Part shown: positions 7,997 to 16,657 of the stretch, piece by piece
Position numbering within the stretch: the first letter of the stretch is position 1
How the letters are laid out: every line of letters starts with the position of its first letter
Assembly (NCBI RefSeq): GCF_002844375.1
Contig: NZ_CP024199.1
Coordinates: 818,001 to 882,000 of the forward strand
Direction: 5' to 3'
Origin: Thalassospira marina
Lineage (GTDB): Bacteria; Pseudomonadota; Alphaproteobacteria; Rhodospirillales; Thalassospiraceae
Length of the DNA stretch: 64,000 nt
Program-made: the position numbers and the translations under genes
Notes under the pieces: model-generated
Told to the model about the DNA's origin: nothing
Database searches by the model: none
The model's input: the letters and a program-made list of their open reading frames with translations, nothing else

Positions 7997-10087
7997 TCAG
8001 GGATTTTGCTGGATGGGGGGATCTGGATCGGGGGCAGGGCCCGGATCGCCTTTATCTTCAATAATGCCATAGGTCAGCTGCGCGCCATCCGGTGCGGCAT
8101 TTGTTGTCAGGTTTACCTGAACGGTGGTTGGCGAAGTAAAGGCAACCGTCGCGTCACAGCCCATTGTTTCGCAATTGTTCCCGCTTGGAATGTTGAAATC
8201 GTCACCGGTCAGCACGGCATAGTCTGAATTGTTGGTAAATGTTTTGCTCGCGCTCATATACCCATCGGCACCGGCTGTGTCGGTGATGTTGAACAGTTCC
8301 GTGAAAATTTCCCGCGAACCAAAATCAACCGCCGTATAGGAGTTGAAAGACATGCCCTGTGCCGATGTCAGTCCACTGCCGGTATAGAAACCGGTCTCGA
8401 TCTGCCCCAACTGCTCATAGGTGATGGCGTCAAGATAGTTGTCATCCTCGACATCCGTCAGCCCATAGGCACCCTTGACGGCATCGCTGACATTGTTGGT
8501 TGAAAGTTCGACTTCAACATCTGTCGGCGTTTTGAAAATGACTTTTCCCGTACAACCGATATTCAGGCAGCCCTGGCTGATATAGGTGAAATCCTCGTTG
8601 GTGAATACCAACTGCCCCGACGTATTGTCGGTGTAGGATTTCTGCATGATCATTTCATATGTTTCCTGATCGGGGATGATCAGCTGGAGCTGCGAACCCT
8701 GTGTTTCGGTGATCTGGCTAAAGCTGGATTCAATCTGACGGCTGCCAAAATCGACGGTCGTCATCGAATAATAGCCGAGATTGGCACCTTGCACATACGT
8801 TCCACCGACATAATAGCCGCTACTGATGTCACGCATGGCATCATATGTTGCGGCTTCAATCTCGGTGCCGGGATTGGTGATTTCAGGGTCGCTATGCACA
8901 TCATTGTTTTGCTGTGCGGTTTCATTGCTGGTGTCGCTGGTTTGCGATGTCACATTGCCCTGGTTAACTGCAACATTCAAAACCTGCGCCACTGTCTGGC
9001 CGGTCTGGTTGTTGGCGCTGGCCATTGTGTTGCTGTTTAGTGCTGCTGCCTGGCGACCACCTGATGAACTGCCATTCTGCCCGGATGCGTTTGATGATGA
9101 TGACTGGCGCGCCTGGCCCGACTGACCCGATCCATTGCCGGAACCCGAATTGCTGCTGGTTGACGAGCCGGAATTGCCGTTTCCGCCACCGCCGCCATTT
9201 CCATTGCCGCCGCCACCATTGCCGTTCCCACCGCCATTATTATTGCGGTTTTGCGGTGACGGACGCGTGACAAGCGCACTCATATCCAGCCCGGCCAGTT
9301 CGGTTGGAAAGCGGGTGGGCGGGGTTACGGTTTCGCCGGTAATAAAGGCACCAAACCCTTCACTTGAAAGCGGTTGGGTCACACCATTTAACGATGTCAG
9401 TTCCACCGCACCGGGGCGCGAGCCTGAATCATTTCGATCCGCCCCCGGGCCAAGATTGACCACCCCGACAATCGGCCCGGTTGGCGTTTGGCCGCCCAAC
9501 TGGTTTTGCGCAAATTGCTGCGTTTGCGGTGACCAGTTGCTGCCACCACCCGCGCCATTGGGGCCTGGCCCGTTTTCAACCGACACCAGAAACTGTGTGC
9601 CACGAATACCGATCGAACCAACCGGCAGGTTGATCTTCATGGTTTTCGGATCGTTATGGGCCAGTTTGCCGGTCAGAACGCGCACAACGCCGCGCGTGAT
9701 GCTGGCTGTCATATGGCCCTGATTGTTCGATGGGTCATAGACAAAATCGTCAATCGCGATTTCGCTGTTCGGGCCGATTGTGAAAACGGTTTCATCCATC
9801 AGCAATATCTGCATGCCCGACCCGGCGGACGACGTAATGTAATCACCCAGATAAATGGGTTGGCCGCTTTCGATCTGGGTGCCGACAATGCCTTTTGCCT
9901 CGGCCAGTTCGACTTCACCGCGCACAGCCGCACTGACACCTGCCTGTTGGCCGCGTGCAAAGGCCGGCTGGCTTGACAGCATCGTACCAACAGCCAGAAG
10001 CCCCAAGGTGCCCAGCATAAACGGTGTGGGGCGGTGTGGCCTGCCTGACGGGCGGATTGTGACGTGGGGGACGATTGATCGGGTCAT
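7997..10087 (-). CDS. Secreted FecR-domain protein with duplicated C-terminal module
   Basis: 696 aa with ATG at 10087 (ribosome site GGAG); a longer reading from 10294 would overlap the upstream gene by 194 bp. A signal peptide ends near residue 45 ('SSQPAFARG'). A FecR domain spans about 52-170 ('GDYITSSAGSGMQILLMDE', 'LPVGSIGIRGTQF'). A Gly/Asn/Ser-rich linker follows (about 278-345). The C-terminal part holds two related modules (about 414-546 and 553-676), each with 'VDFGSR[QE]I' and a C-x4-C pair (C507/C512, C639/C644), and a proline-rich tail. Predicted periplasmic or outer-membrane associated. It sits between a barrel protein and a cyclase; an envelope-sensing role is inference. Confidence 0.85.
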   Translation of the reverse strand: MTRSIVPHVTIRPSGRPHRPTPFMLGTLGLLAVGTMLSSQPAFARGQQAGVSAAVRGEVELAEAKGIVGTQIESGQPIYLGDYITSSAGSGMQILLMDETVFTIGPNSEIAIDDFVYDPSNNQGHMTASITRGVVRVLTGKLAHNDPKTMKINLPVGSIGIRGTQFLVSVENGPGPNGAGGGSNWSPQTQQFAQNQLGGQTPTGPIVGVVNLGPGADRNDSGSRPGAVELTSLNGVTQPLSSEGFGAFITGETVTPPTRFPTELAGLDMSALVTRPSPQNRNNNGGGNGNGGGGNGNGGGGGNGNSGSSTSSNSGSGNGSGQSGQARQSSSSNASGQNGSSSGGRQAAALNSNTMASANNQTGQTVAQVLNVAVNQGNVTSQTSDTSNETAQQNNDVHSDPEITNPGTEIEAATYDAMRDISSGYYVGGTYVQGANLGYYSMTTVDFGSRQIESSFSQITETQGSQLQLIIPDQETYEMIMQKSYTDNTSGQLVFTNEDFTYISQGCLNIGCTGKVIFKTPTDVEVELSTNNVSDAVKGAYGLTDVEDDNYLDAITYEQLGQIETGFYTGSGLTSAQGMSFNSYTAVDFGSREIFTELFNITDTAGADGYMSASKTFTNNSDYAVLTGDDFNIPSGNNCETMGCDATVAFTSPTTVQVNLTTNAAPDGAQLTYGIIEDKGDPGPAPDPDPPIQQNP

Positions 10088-10100
10088 ATCGCGTCTCCGG

Positions 10101-11576
10101 TTAAAATGCCCAACGGCGCGACAGCAGAAACTGTGTGCGCCAGTTGTCATAGTCATAGTTGGCAATATTGGATGAAGTCGCCTGGTATTCTTCGGTAATG
10201 GACCATGAAATCGGCGCCAGGAACTGATAGATATCCTGGCCAATTTCGCTTTCAAACCACGATGCCTCAAGCAGGTTTGAAAGGTTGGAGCCATAGGAAA
10301 GCCGGGCGCGCAGCGGGTAATCCTTTCGGGTGATCGGGCTGCTGCCCGTCACCAGGGCATCGGGCTGCTGGTATTGATCAACGCCGTAAGAAACGCTGCC
10401 AAGAATATATTTTCCCCCGGCCAGAAGCAGCGTGTGGCTAAGCTCCGCGCCAACACTGCGATAGGTGTAGTAGCTGCGCGCGGCTTCCTTGCGCGCCATT
10501 GTCACACCAAAGGTCGTACGGTTCTGGTTATCCCAGGCATAGGTCACACCCGCCTTGCCCTGGTAACGCTGCCCGGACCGCAGCGGCAATGCCGATGAAT
10601 CCGGTGTCGCGCCATAACGTTCATCAAAATAGCTGGTCTGCCCCCACAGCGTGGTGTCGGGCTGAACTTTCCAATCCGCGCGAATACGTGCTCCGCGTGA
10701 GGTCAGGAATTTTTCGTTGTTCAGTTCAGCCGATGTCTGCATCAGGGTTGGGGTAATGGTCAGATAGGGGCTGCGCCAATGCGCACCCACTTCAAATCCT
10801 GCCGTGCCCACATCAAGGTTATCAAGACGAACCTGGTCATCGTAATATCCGGTGACACCGGCAAAAATATCATGCCCGGCCTGGGTGCCCAGATCATAGG
10901 TAATGTCGTAATGGGCTGCGGCCATATATCCGAAATCGGACTGGTGCCGGTCTTCGGTATTCGTGATCGGCTGCATGGAACCCAAAACAAGGCGTTCGTC
11001 ATCGGTCGGGGCTGAATTGCGGTTGGTATCGTAATGGACACCAAAGCTGACCGACAAAGTCTGCTTTACGCGCTGGCGGCGCTTTTTGATGGCATCAAGA
11101 TACTGGTCAATCTGCGCTGCGACCTCGGGCGTAATAGGCAGGGCGCGCAGTTTTTCAAACTGGGTCTGGGCGATATCAAGGCTATCAAGCCGATATTGAA
11201 TGATCGCGTAATACAGGCGAACTGGCGCCAGATCGGGGTCAAGGATCAGGATGCGTTCAAGCGTTGATGAAGCCCCGCGAATATTGCCCTGGGCCATTTG
11301 CGCCTTGGCCCAGCGGAAATTCAAAACGATATTGTCGGGATCGCGCAGAATATCGGCAAAGGTAATGCCTTTGCCTTCATCGGTACTAAGCAGAAATTGC
11401 GATTTTTCCGCCGCGCTGGAAAGTTCCTGGAACTCTTCCTGCATCTGGGCGGAACGTTGTGCTGCATCAACAGCGGACGGTTCCTGCGCCCATGCGGTTC
11501 CAAAAGCAAGCATGGAAATACCAGCATAAAGCGCAGCTGCGGCGTACCTGCCGCACCGGAAATTCGATAAGGACAA
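10101..11576 (-). CDS. TPR plus outer-membrane beta-barrel protein (surface lipoprotein assembly modifier-like)
   Basis: 491 aa. A Sec signal peptide ends at 'FGTAWA', an alpha-helical TPR-like part occupies about residues 60-165 ('GNIRGASSTLERILILDPDL'), and a beta-barrel fills the rest, ending 'LLSRRWAF' with the terminal Phe used by outer-membrane assembly. The layout is that of Slam/DUF560 proteins, so it is an outer-membrane protein, possibly a conduit or assembly factor for a surface partner. The start is TTG at 11576; the next ATG would cut the signal peptide. First gene of the operon, 13 nt before the FecR-domain gene, which is a natural candidate client or regulator. Confidence 0.75.
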   Translation of the reverse strand: MSLSNFRCGRYAAAALYAGISMLAFGTAWAQEPSAVDAAQRSAQMQEEFQELSSAAEKSQFLLSTDEGKGITFADILRDPDNIVLNFRWAKAQMAQGNIRGASSTLERILILDPDLAPVRLYYAIIQYRLDSLDIAQTQFEKLRALPITPEVAAQIDQYLDAIKKRRQRVKQTLSVSFGVHYDTNRNSAPTDDERLVLGSMQPITNTEDRHQSDFGYMAAAHYDITYDLGTQAGHDIFAGVTGYYDDQVRLDNLDVGTAGFEVGAHWRSPYLTITPTLMQTSAELNNEKFLTSRGARIRADWKVQPDTTLWGQTSYFDERYGATPDSSALPLRSGQRYQGKAGVTYAWDNQNRTTFGVTMARKEAARSYYTYRSVGAELSHTLLLAGGKYILGSVSYGVDQYQQPDALVTGSSPITRKDYPLRARLSYGSNLSNLLEASWFESEIGQDIYQFLAPISWSITEEYQATSSNIANYDYDNWRTQFLLSRRWAF

Positions 11577-11649
11577 TTCAAGACCCCAGTTTTTTGGCGG
11601 CCCGGCGGTGCGTCACATGCGCGCGCGGTATTGGGCCAGCCATCCCCAT

Positions 11650-11665
11650 ATTCTGTATACAGAAT
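11650..11665. promoter_or_regulatory. Perfect 16-bp palindrome upstream of the barrel/FecR/cyclase operon
   Basis: ATTCTGTATACAGAAT, symmetric over all 16 bases, centred about 80 bp before the TTG of the barrel gene and in the only sizeable gap ahead of the operon. It looks like a dimeric repressor or activator operator; the cognate regulator is not apparent in the window. Confidence 0.5.
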
Positions 11666-11745
11666 AGACTGAACCGGGAGGGTTGAAAAGTTCTAGATCA
11701 CAACCGTTCCGATAAGGTCTTAACCAATTGCTCTAATTCGATAAA

Positions 11746-11783
11746 AAACAAAAAGGGTGCCGCCCGACGGGGCCGCACCCTTT
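11746..11783 (-). terminator. Terminator of tldD
   Basis: 9-bp stem (11752-11760 with 11775-11783) with a GC-rich inner part, followed on the minus strand by TTTTTGTTTTTT, 32 nt past the tldD stop. Confidence 0.85.
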
Positions 11784-11814
11784 ATAAACGATCGTTCTTA
11801 AATGACCGCCGGTT

Positions 11815-13248
11815 CTACATCGCGGTGCCACCAACGGTCAGCCCGTCGATGCGCAGGGTTGGCTGGCCAACGCCAACCGGCACGCCCTGGCCATCCTTGC
11901 CGCAGGTGCCAATACCATCATCAAGTTTCATGTCATTGCCGATCATGGAAACTTTGGTCAGGCTGTCTGGGCCGTTACCAATCAGGGTGGCGCCCTTTAC
12001 CGGTGCGCCCAGTTTGCCATTTTCGATCAAATAGGCTTCGGATGCCGAAAACACGAATTTGCCCGATGTAATATCGACCTGCCCGCCAGCAAAGTTAACG
12101 GCAAAAATGCCCTTCTTCACCGATGCCAGGATTTCTTCGGGGTGATGTTCTCCGCCCAGCATATAGGTGTTGGTCATGCGCGGCATAGGCGCATGGGCAT
12201 AGGATTGGCGCCGTCCATTCCCGGTCGATTTAACGCCGGTCAAACGGGCATTCAGGCGGTCCTGCATAAAACCTTTCAGGATGCCATCTTCGATCAGAAC
12301 CGTGCGCTGGGTCGGTGTGCCTTCATCATCAATCGACAGCGACCCGCGACGGTCATGAATGGTGCCATCATCAACAACGGTAACGCCCGGTGCAGCAATG
12401 CGCTGGCCCAAAAGCCCGGCAAAAGCGGATGTGCCCTTGCGGTTAAAGTCACCCTCAAGGCCGTGACCAATGGCTTCATGCAGCAAAATGCCAGGCCAGC
12501 CCGGCCCCAGAACCACGGTCATCTCACCTGCAGGTGCGGCCACGGAATCCAGGTTGACAATCGCCTGGCGCAGGGCCTCGTCCACGGCGGATTTCCAGGT
12601 TTTTTCATCAAAGAAGCCATCAAACCCGATCCGGCCACCTTGCCCGTGCGAACCGCTTTCCATGCGGTCACCATCCTTGACGACGACCGAAACGTTAAAC
12701 CGCACCAGCGGGCGAATATCGCCAATGCGCTGCCCGCCTGAACGCCAGATTTGTACAGCCTGCCAGTTACCGGAAATGGATGCCGAAACCTGTGAAACAC
12801 GCGGGTCTTTGGCGCGTGCATAGGCATCAATTTTGCCTAACAGGTCTACCTTGGCTTCAAAGGTTGCCTCGCCCAGCGGGTTAACATCGGTGTAAAGCGA
12901 AACGTTGGTGCCAATCGACCCCAAATCGACCTTGCCGGACCGGCCCGAGCCAACGGCCTTCACCGTTTCGGCTGCGCGGGCGACTGCGGTGTTTGACAGT
13001 TCATTGGAATGGGAAAAGGCTGTTGCCTCGTCTGCGACGGCGCGCAGGCCAAAACCCTGGGCGGTGTCAAAATTTGCACTACGCAGGCGGCCATCATCCC
13101 AGGTCAGGCTTTCGGACTGGCGATATTCCAGAAACAGTTCACCGTCTTCGGCAGCGGACAATGCGTCATTCACCTGGCTTTCCAGCCGGTCGCGGTCCAG
13201 TTCGCCCTTGTCGAAAAAGAGGTTATCGGTTTTGCTCAGATCGGTCAT
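11815..13248 (-). CDS. tldD: Metalloprotease TldD
   Basis: 477 aa, normal for TldD, the catalytic partner of TldE/PmbA in a cytoplasmic zinc protease that degrades unfolded short peptides and matures microcin B17- or CcdA-type substrates. The zinc motif HEAIGH is in 'LLHEAIGHGLEGD' with the downstream conserved 'GTSAFAG'. ATG at 13248 follows an ideal AGGAGG; an upstream in-frame start at 13308 is not favoured. No pmbA gene is in the window. Single gene closed by its own terminator. Confidence 0.95.
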   Translation of the reverse strand: MTDLSKTDNLFFDKGELDRDRLESQVNDALSAAEDGELFLEYRQSESLTWDDGRLRSANFDTAQGFGLRAVADEATAFSHSNELSNTAVARAAETVKAVGSGRSGKVDLGSIGTNVSLYTDVNPLGEATFEAKVDLLGKIDAYARAKDPRVSQVSASISGNWQAVQIWRSGGQRIGDIRPLVRFNVSVVVKDGDRMESGSHGQGGRIGFDGFFDEKTWKSAVDEALRQAIVNLDSVAAPAGEMTVVLGPGWPGILLHEAIGHGLEGDFNRKGTSAFAGLLGQRIAAPGVTVVDDGTIHDRRGSLSIDDEGTPTQRTVLIEDGILKGFMQDRLNARLTGVKSTGNGRRQSYAHAPMPRMTNTYMLGGEHHPEEILASVKKGIFAVNFAGGQVDITSGKFVFSASEAYLIENGKLGAPVKGATLIGNGPDSLTKVSMIGNDMKLDDGIGTCGKDGQGVPVGVGQPTLRIDGLTVGGTAM

Positions 13249-13429
13249 GAAACCTCCTTGTCCGTCATCATCGCGCATCCGCGCCTGACGGGTGATCCTA
13301 CCCTGCATGGTACAAATACCCGGACAGTATTTTCCCTTACGGTTTCGGGCTATCTGTCCTCAAGGCTTTTGGTTATACAGGGTTCTATAATCATCCTATA
13401 TAGACCGGCGAAGTCGAAGATGAAAGCCC

Positions 13430-14710
13430 GTGGCAATGTTTGTTGAACATCCCCAGCGTGTCGCCCTTCACAATGAAATCCACGCGCGGCCTTTTGGCGG
13501 GGTTGAAAGTCCGGTTCGCTGCACCTGTCTGGCCTTTCAGGCCGGCGAAGACCTTGATGGCGAGGTCCGGCAGCATTTTCGCGGTTTTTGTGAACGTTAC
13601 ACCCTGACACCACCTGCCGATGACCAGAAATATTTCGAGGCATCGTGCGATGGTTTTACTGTCATATGGGAACGTCATGCCGAATTTACGGTTTATGTTT
13701 TCAAACGCCAGGCGGCCTTTGATCAACCTTTTGATGATCCGGTCCTTAACCTGATCCCGCGGGACTGGCTGGAATCAACACCGGGGCAGTTGCTGGTGGG
13801 GTTGCATATTGCCATGGACCGCCAGGATCGCAGCAGCGACGATATTGCACGCCTGTTTGATTATAACGGCCTGACCGGCAGCCGCGTTTTAGGGCGCGGC
13901 GCATTGATCTGGACCGATTTTCGCCTGCATGGCGATGGTTTTGGCCGCATCCTTATTCGCGATAACGGGCTGGAGCGCCTTCAGGCGGGCCGATTGATCC
14001 AGCGGCTACAGGAAATCGAAGTATACCGGATGATGGCGCTGCTGGCCTTTCCGCTGGCGCATTGCGCAACGCCCAAGGTTTCAGAAATTGATTCGCGCCT
14101 GTCGCTGATTACCGCCGAAATGGCCAGTAAAACCCACACCAATGACGAAGAAACCCTGCAAAAACTAACCGACCTTGCCGCCCAGACCGAAGAAATGGCC
14201 GCATCGCTGAATTATCGCTTTGGTGCGGCACGGGCCTATTACCGTATTTTGCAGGCCCGGCTGGGCGAATTGCGTGAAGAACGTATCGAGGGCATGCAAA
14301 CCCTGAACGAATTTATGGAACGCCGCCTCGCCCCGGCCATGCGCACCTGCCAGAATATCGGTGACCGGCTGGAAGTTTTGTCCAAACGTGTGGCGCGCGC
14401 CAATAATCTGCTGCGCACCCGGGTCGATATATTGCTTGAAGCGCAAAACCGCGACCTTCTTGCCAGCATGGACCGGCGCGTAAAACTGCAATTGCGCCTG
14501 CAACAGACGGTCGAGGGGTTATCCGTCGCCGCCATTACCTATTACGCAGTGGGTTTGCTTGGTTATCTGTTCAAAGCCCTGAAAGGGGCGGGGATGCCGG
14601 TAAATGATACTGTTGCCACTGGCGCATCGGTGCCGGTGGTTTTGGCAATCATCTGGTTTTCCATGCACCGCATCAAAAAAGCCCTGCACCGCGATGACGG
14701 GCAGGGCTGA
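13430..14710 (+). CDS. DUF3422 family membrane-anchored protein
   Basis: 426 aa. The N-terminal 'HPQRVALHNEIHARPF' is the signature of DUF3422, a conserved proteobacterial family of unknown function. The middle is helical and likely coiled coil (about residues 220-340, rich in Glu/Arg/Leu). Two hydrophobic segments close the protein (about 365-385 and 400-416), so it is probably anchored in the inner membrane with a large cytoplasmic part. The start is GTG at 13430 or ATG at 13436, only two codons apart. Divergent from tldD with a 181-bp gap. Confidence 0.85.
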   Translation: MAMFVEHPQRVALHNEIHARPFGGVESPVRCTCLAFQAGEDLDGEVRQHFRGFCERYTLTPPADDQKYFEASCDGFTVIWERHAEFTVYVFKRQAAFDQPFDDPVLNLIPRDWLESTPGQLLVGLHIAMDRQDRSSDDIARLFDYNGLTGSRVLGRGALIWTDFRLHGDGFGRILIRDNGLERLQAGRLIQRLQEIEVYRMMALLAFPLAHCATPKVSEIDSRLSLITAEMASKTHTNDEETLQKLTDLAAQTEEMAASLNYRFGAARAYYRILQARLGELREERIEGMQTLNEFMERRLAPAMRTCQNIGDRLEVLSKRVARANNLLRTRVDILLEAQNRDLLASMDRRVKLQLRLQQTVEGLSVAAITYYAVGLLGYLFKALKGAGMPVNDTVATGASVPVVLAIIWFSMHRIKKALHRDDGQG

Positions 14711-14752
14711 TTTCCGGCGTGATTTCGGGCCGACAGGCTTTGCTAAACGCCC

Positions 14753-15820
14753 TTAGGCAGGATCACGCAGCTTGTAGGCGCAAAAGGTGGTGGCGGTGAT
14801 CAGCACCACTGCCCCCGCCTGGTGCAATACACCCAGCGGCAGCCACACAACGCTTAGCAATGTTGAAATGCCCAGTGCCACCTGCAGGCAAACCGCAGCC
14901 AGCATCAGGTGGCAGGCCTTTTTCTGATCGCTGGCAAGGTCTTGCCGGGTGGTGCGCCACCAGAAAAACAGCACGACAAAAAAGGTCAGTTTGGCAAGCC
15001 AGCGGTGATCAAACTGGATGGTTTTCAAATCCTCGAACGGGGACATCCAGGCGGGGTCAAAGGCAAAAAGACCATTCGGGATCAAATGCCCGTCCATCAT
15101 CGGAAAGGTATTATAAATAAAACCCGCATTGGTCCCGGCAACAAACCCGCCAGAAAGGGCGGTAAAAACCACCAGTGCCAGCACACCCAGAATGCGCCGG
15201 GATTTCGCAGTTGCCACCGGGCGCGGGGCATATTGGCCCAGGCCAACCCACAAAAGGGCAATGAAAATAACAAGTGCCAGCCCGAAATGCGCGGTTAGGC
15301 GATACTGGCTGACATCGGGGCGATCTACCAGGCCGCTCATGACCATGTACCAGCCCATAACACCCTGCAAGCCGCCTAATACAAACAGTCCTGCCAGTTT
15401 CCATTTGGTGGTGCCATCAATGCTGCGTTTCACCAGAAACCAGACAAAGGGCACAAAAAACACCACGCCAATTAACCGCCCCCACAGGCGATGAATGAAT
15501 TCCAGCCAGAAAATCGATTTGAAATCCGCCACCGACATCCAGCCATTGACCTTCTGGAATTCGGGGTAGCGGCTGTATTCCTCGTACAGGCGTTGCCAGT
15601 CGGCCTCGTTTAACGGGGGGATGATGCCGGTAAAGGGGTGCCATTCCACAATCGACAGGCCTGATTCGGTCAGGCGGGTCAGGCCGCCAATCACCACCAT
15701 GACAAAAACCATGAAGGCACAGAAAAACAGCCACATGGCAACAGCACGGTGCGGCTGTGGGGCTGTCATATCGGTCAGGCTGGCGGTGGGCTGAAGGGTG
15801 GGGGAAACACTGCGCGACAT
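14753..15820 (-). CDS. ctaA: Heme A synthase (COX15/CtaA)
   Basis: 355 aa inner-membrane protein with about eight helices that oxidises the C8 methyl group of heme O to give heme A for aa3-type cytochrome oxidase. Family motifs visible: 'GGLTRLTESGLSIVEW', 'EFIHRLWGR' with a heme-ligand His, 'LTAHFGLAL' and 'LHQAGA' with the others. ATG at 15820 has AGAGGA upstream; an in-frame start 13 codons earlier lacks support. No cox genes are nearby. Convergent with the DUF3422 gene. Confidence 0.95.
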   Translation of the reverse strand: MSRSVSPTLQPTASLTDMTAPQPHRAVAMWLFFCAFMVFVMVVIGGLTRLTESGLSIVEWHPFTGIIPPLNEADWQRLYEEYSRYPEFQKVNGWMSVADFKSIFWLEFIHRLWGRLIGVVFFVPFVWFLVKRSIDGTTKWKLAGLFVLGGLQGVMGWYMVMSGLVDRPDVSQYRLTAHFGLALVIFIALLWVGLGQYAPRPVATAKSRRILGVLALVVFTALSGGFVAGTNAGFIYNTFPMMDGHLIPNGLFAFDPAWMSPFEDLKTIQFDHRWLAKLTFFVVLFFWWRTTRQDLASDQKKACHLMLAAVCLQVALGISTLLSVVWLPLGVLHQAGAVVLITATTFCAYKLRDPA

Positions 15821-16007
15821 CGAATCCTCTGGCTTGGGCAATGTAATTTTGATCGGCACTATAGGCCGAAAAATCCGGATTTTGTACGAAAAGCCGCATC
15901 AAACGGCTTTGTCTGGCTGATCACGAAGTTGTCATTGCCGTTGGGGATGGCTGAAACACCCGGTTTTCCGGTGATTTTTATTTATAACACTATATTTTTG
16001 TTTAATG

Positions 16008-16050
16008 TGAATAAAACACATAAAAAATGTATTGAATTGAATAAAACACA
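16008..16050. promoter_or_regulatory. Direct repeat in the leader/promoter region of the siroheme synthase-cysH operon
   Basis: TGAATAAAACACA occurs at 16008-16020 and exactly again at 16038-16050, 30 bp apart (about three helical turns), inside an AT-rich stretch (15980-16050) that also holds TATAAC-like sequence. This fits a binding region for an activator such as CysB or Cbl; that identity is inference. Confidence 0.45.
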
Positions 16051-16099
16051 CCTTCATAGTGCAATCAACAAACAGAAAACCGTATTCAGAGGATCGACG

Positions 16100-16657
16100 A
16101 TGTTTCCCATCAATCTGGACCTGGGCCGCCTGTCGGTGGCACTGGTTGGCAACGGCGAGGCTACGCTGAACCGTTTGCGCCAGCTTGACGGTGATGGGGC
16201 CAAATTTGTCACCGTTTATAGCGAAGACCCAAGTACCGACCTGGCCGAACAGGCGGGCGACCGCCTGCACCGCTATCTGCCCAATTCAGCCGACATCAAT
16301 GCTGTTGCCGTCATGTTTGTGGTGGATCTGCCCGAAGCCAAGGCAGCCGAACTTGCCACAACCGCCCGCGCCGTTGGCACGATCGTCAATGTCGAGGACG
16401 TAAAGGACTATTGCGATTTTTTTAACCCGGCCCGTGTGCAGCGCGGCGATCTGGTTATCACGGTTTCGACCAATGGTGCCAGCCCGCGTCTGGCTGGTCG
16501 TATTCGCAGGGCGATTGAAAACTGGTTGTCGCCGCAATGGGGCGAACGGCTGGGTGAACTGGCGAACCAGCGCGCCAAATGGCGCAAGTCCGGTGCCGAT
16601 ATGAAACAGCTTGTCCGTCTGACGGATGACTATATTGACCGGCGGGGGTGGTTGTAA
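16100..16657 (+). CDS. Precorrin-2 dehydrogenase / sirohydrochlorin ferrochelatase (short siroheme synthase)
   Basis: 185 aa, corresponding to the N-terminal half of CysG (the Met8/CysG-B module), which oxidises precorrin-2 with NAD+ and inserts iron to make siroheme for sulfite and nitrite reductases. The NAD-binding region is at the start ('LSVALVGNGEATLNRLRQL'), and 'VNVEDVKDYCDFFNPA' and 'ITVSTNGASPRLAGRIR' are family motifs. The glycine-rich loop is GNGEAT rather than the common GGGxVA. ATG at 16100 has AGAGGA upstream. It is coupled to cysH through TAATG, so the two act in sulfate assimilation. No SAM uroporphyrinogen methyltransferase domain is attached. Confidence 0.88.
   Translation: MFPINLDLGRLSVALVGNGEATLNRLRQLDGDGAKFVTVYSEDPSTDLAEQAGDRLHRYLPNSADINAVAVMFVVDLPEAKAAELATTARAVGTIVNVEDVKDYCDFFNPARVQRGDLVITVSTNGASPRLAGRIRRAIENWLSPQWGERLGELANQRAKWRKSGADMKQLVRLTDDYIDRRGWL

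Noticed and set aside
9180..9250. Repetitive CCGCC/CCATT tract that could be a tandem repeat or CRISPR-like array
   Set aside because: It encodes the Gly/Asn linker of the FecR-domain protein; the units are irregular and there are no spacers.
10088..10294. Extension of the FecR-domain protein by 69 residues
   Set aside because: It would overlap the upstream barrel gene by 194 bp and precede a proper signal peptide; ATG 10087 has a good ribosome site.
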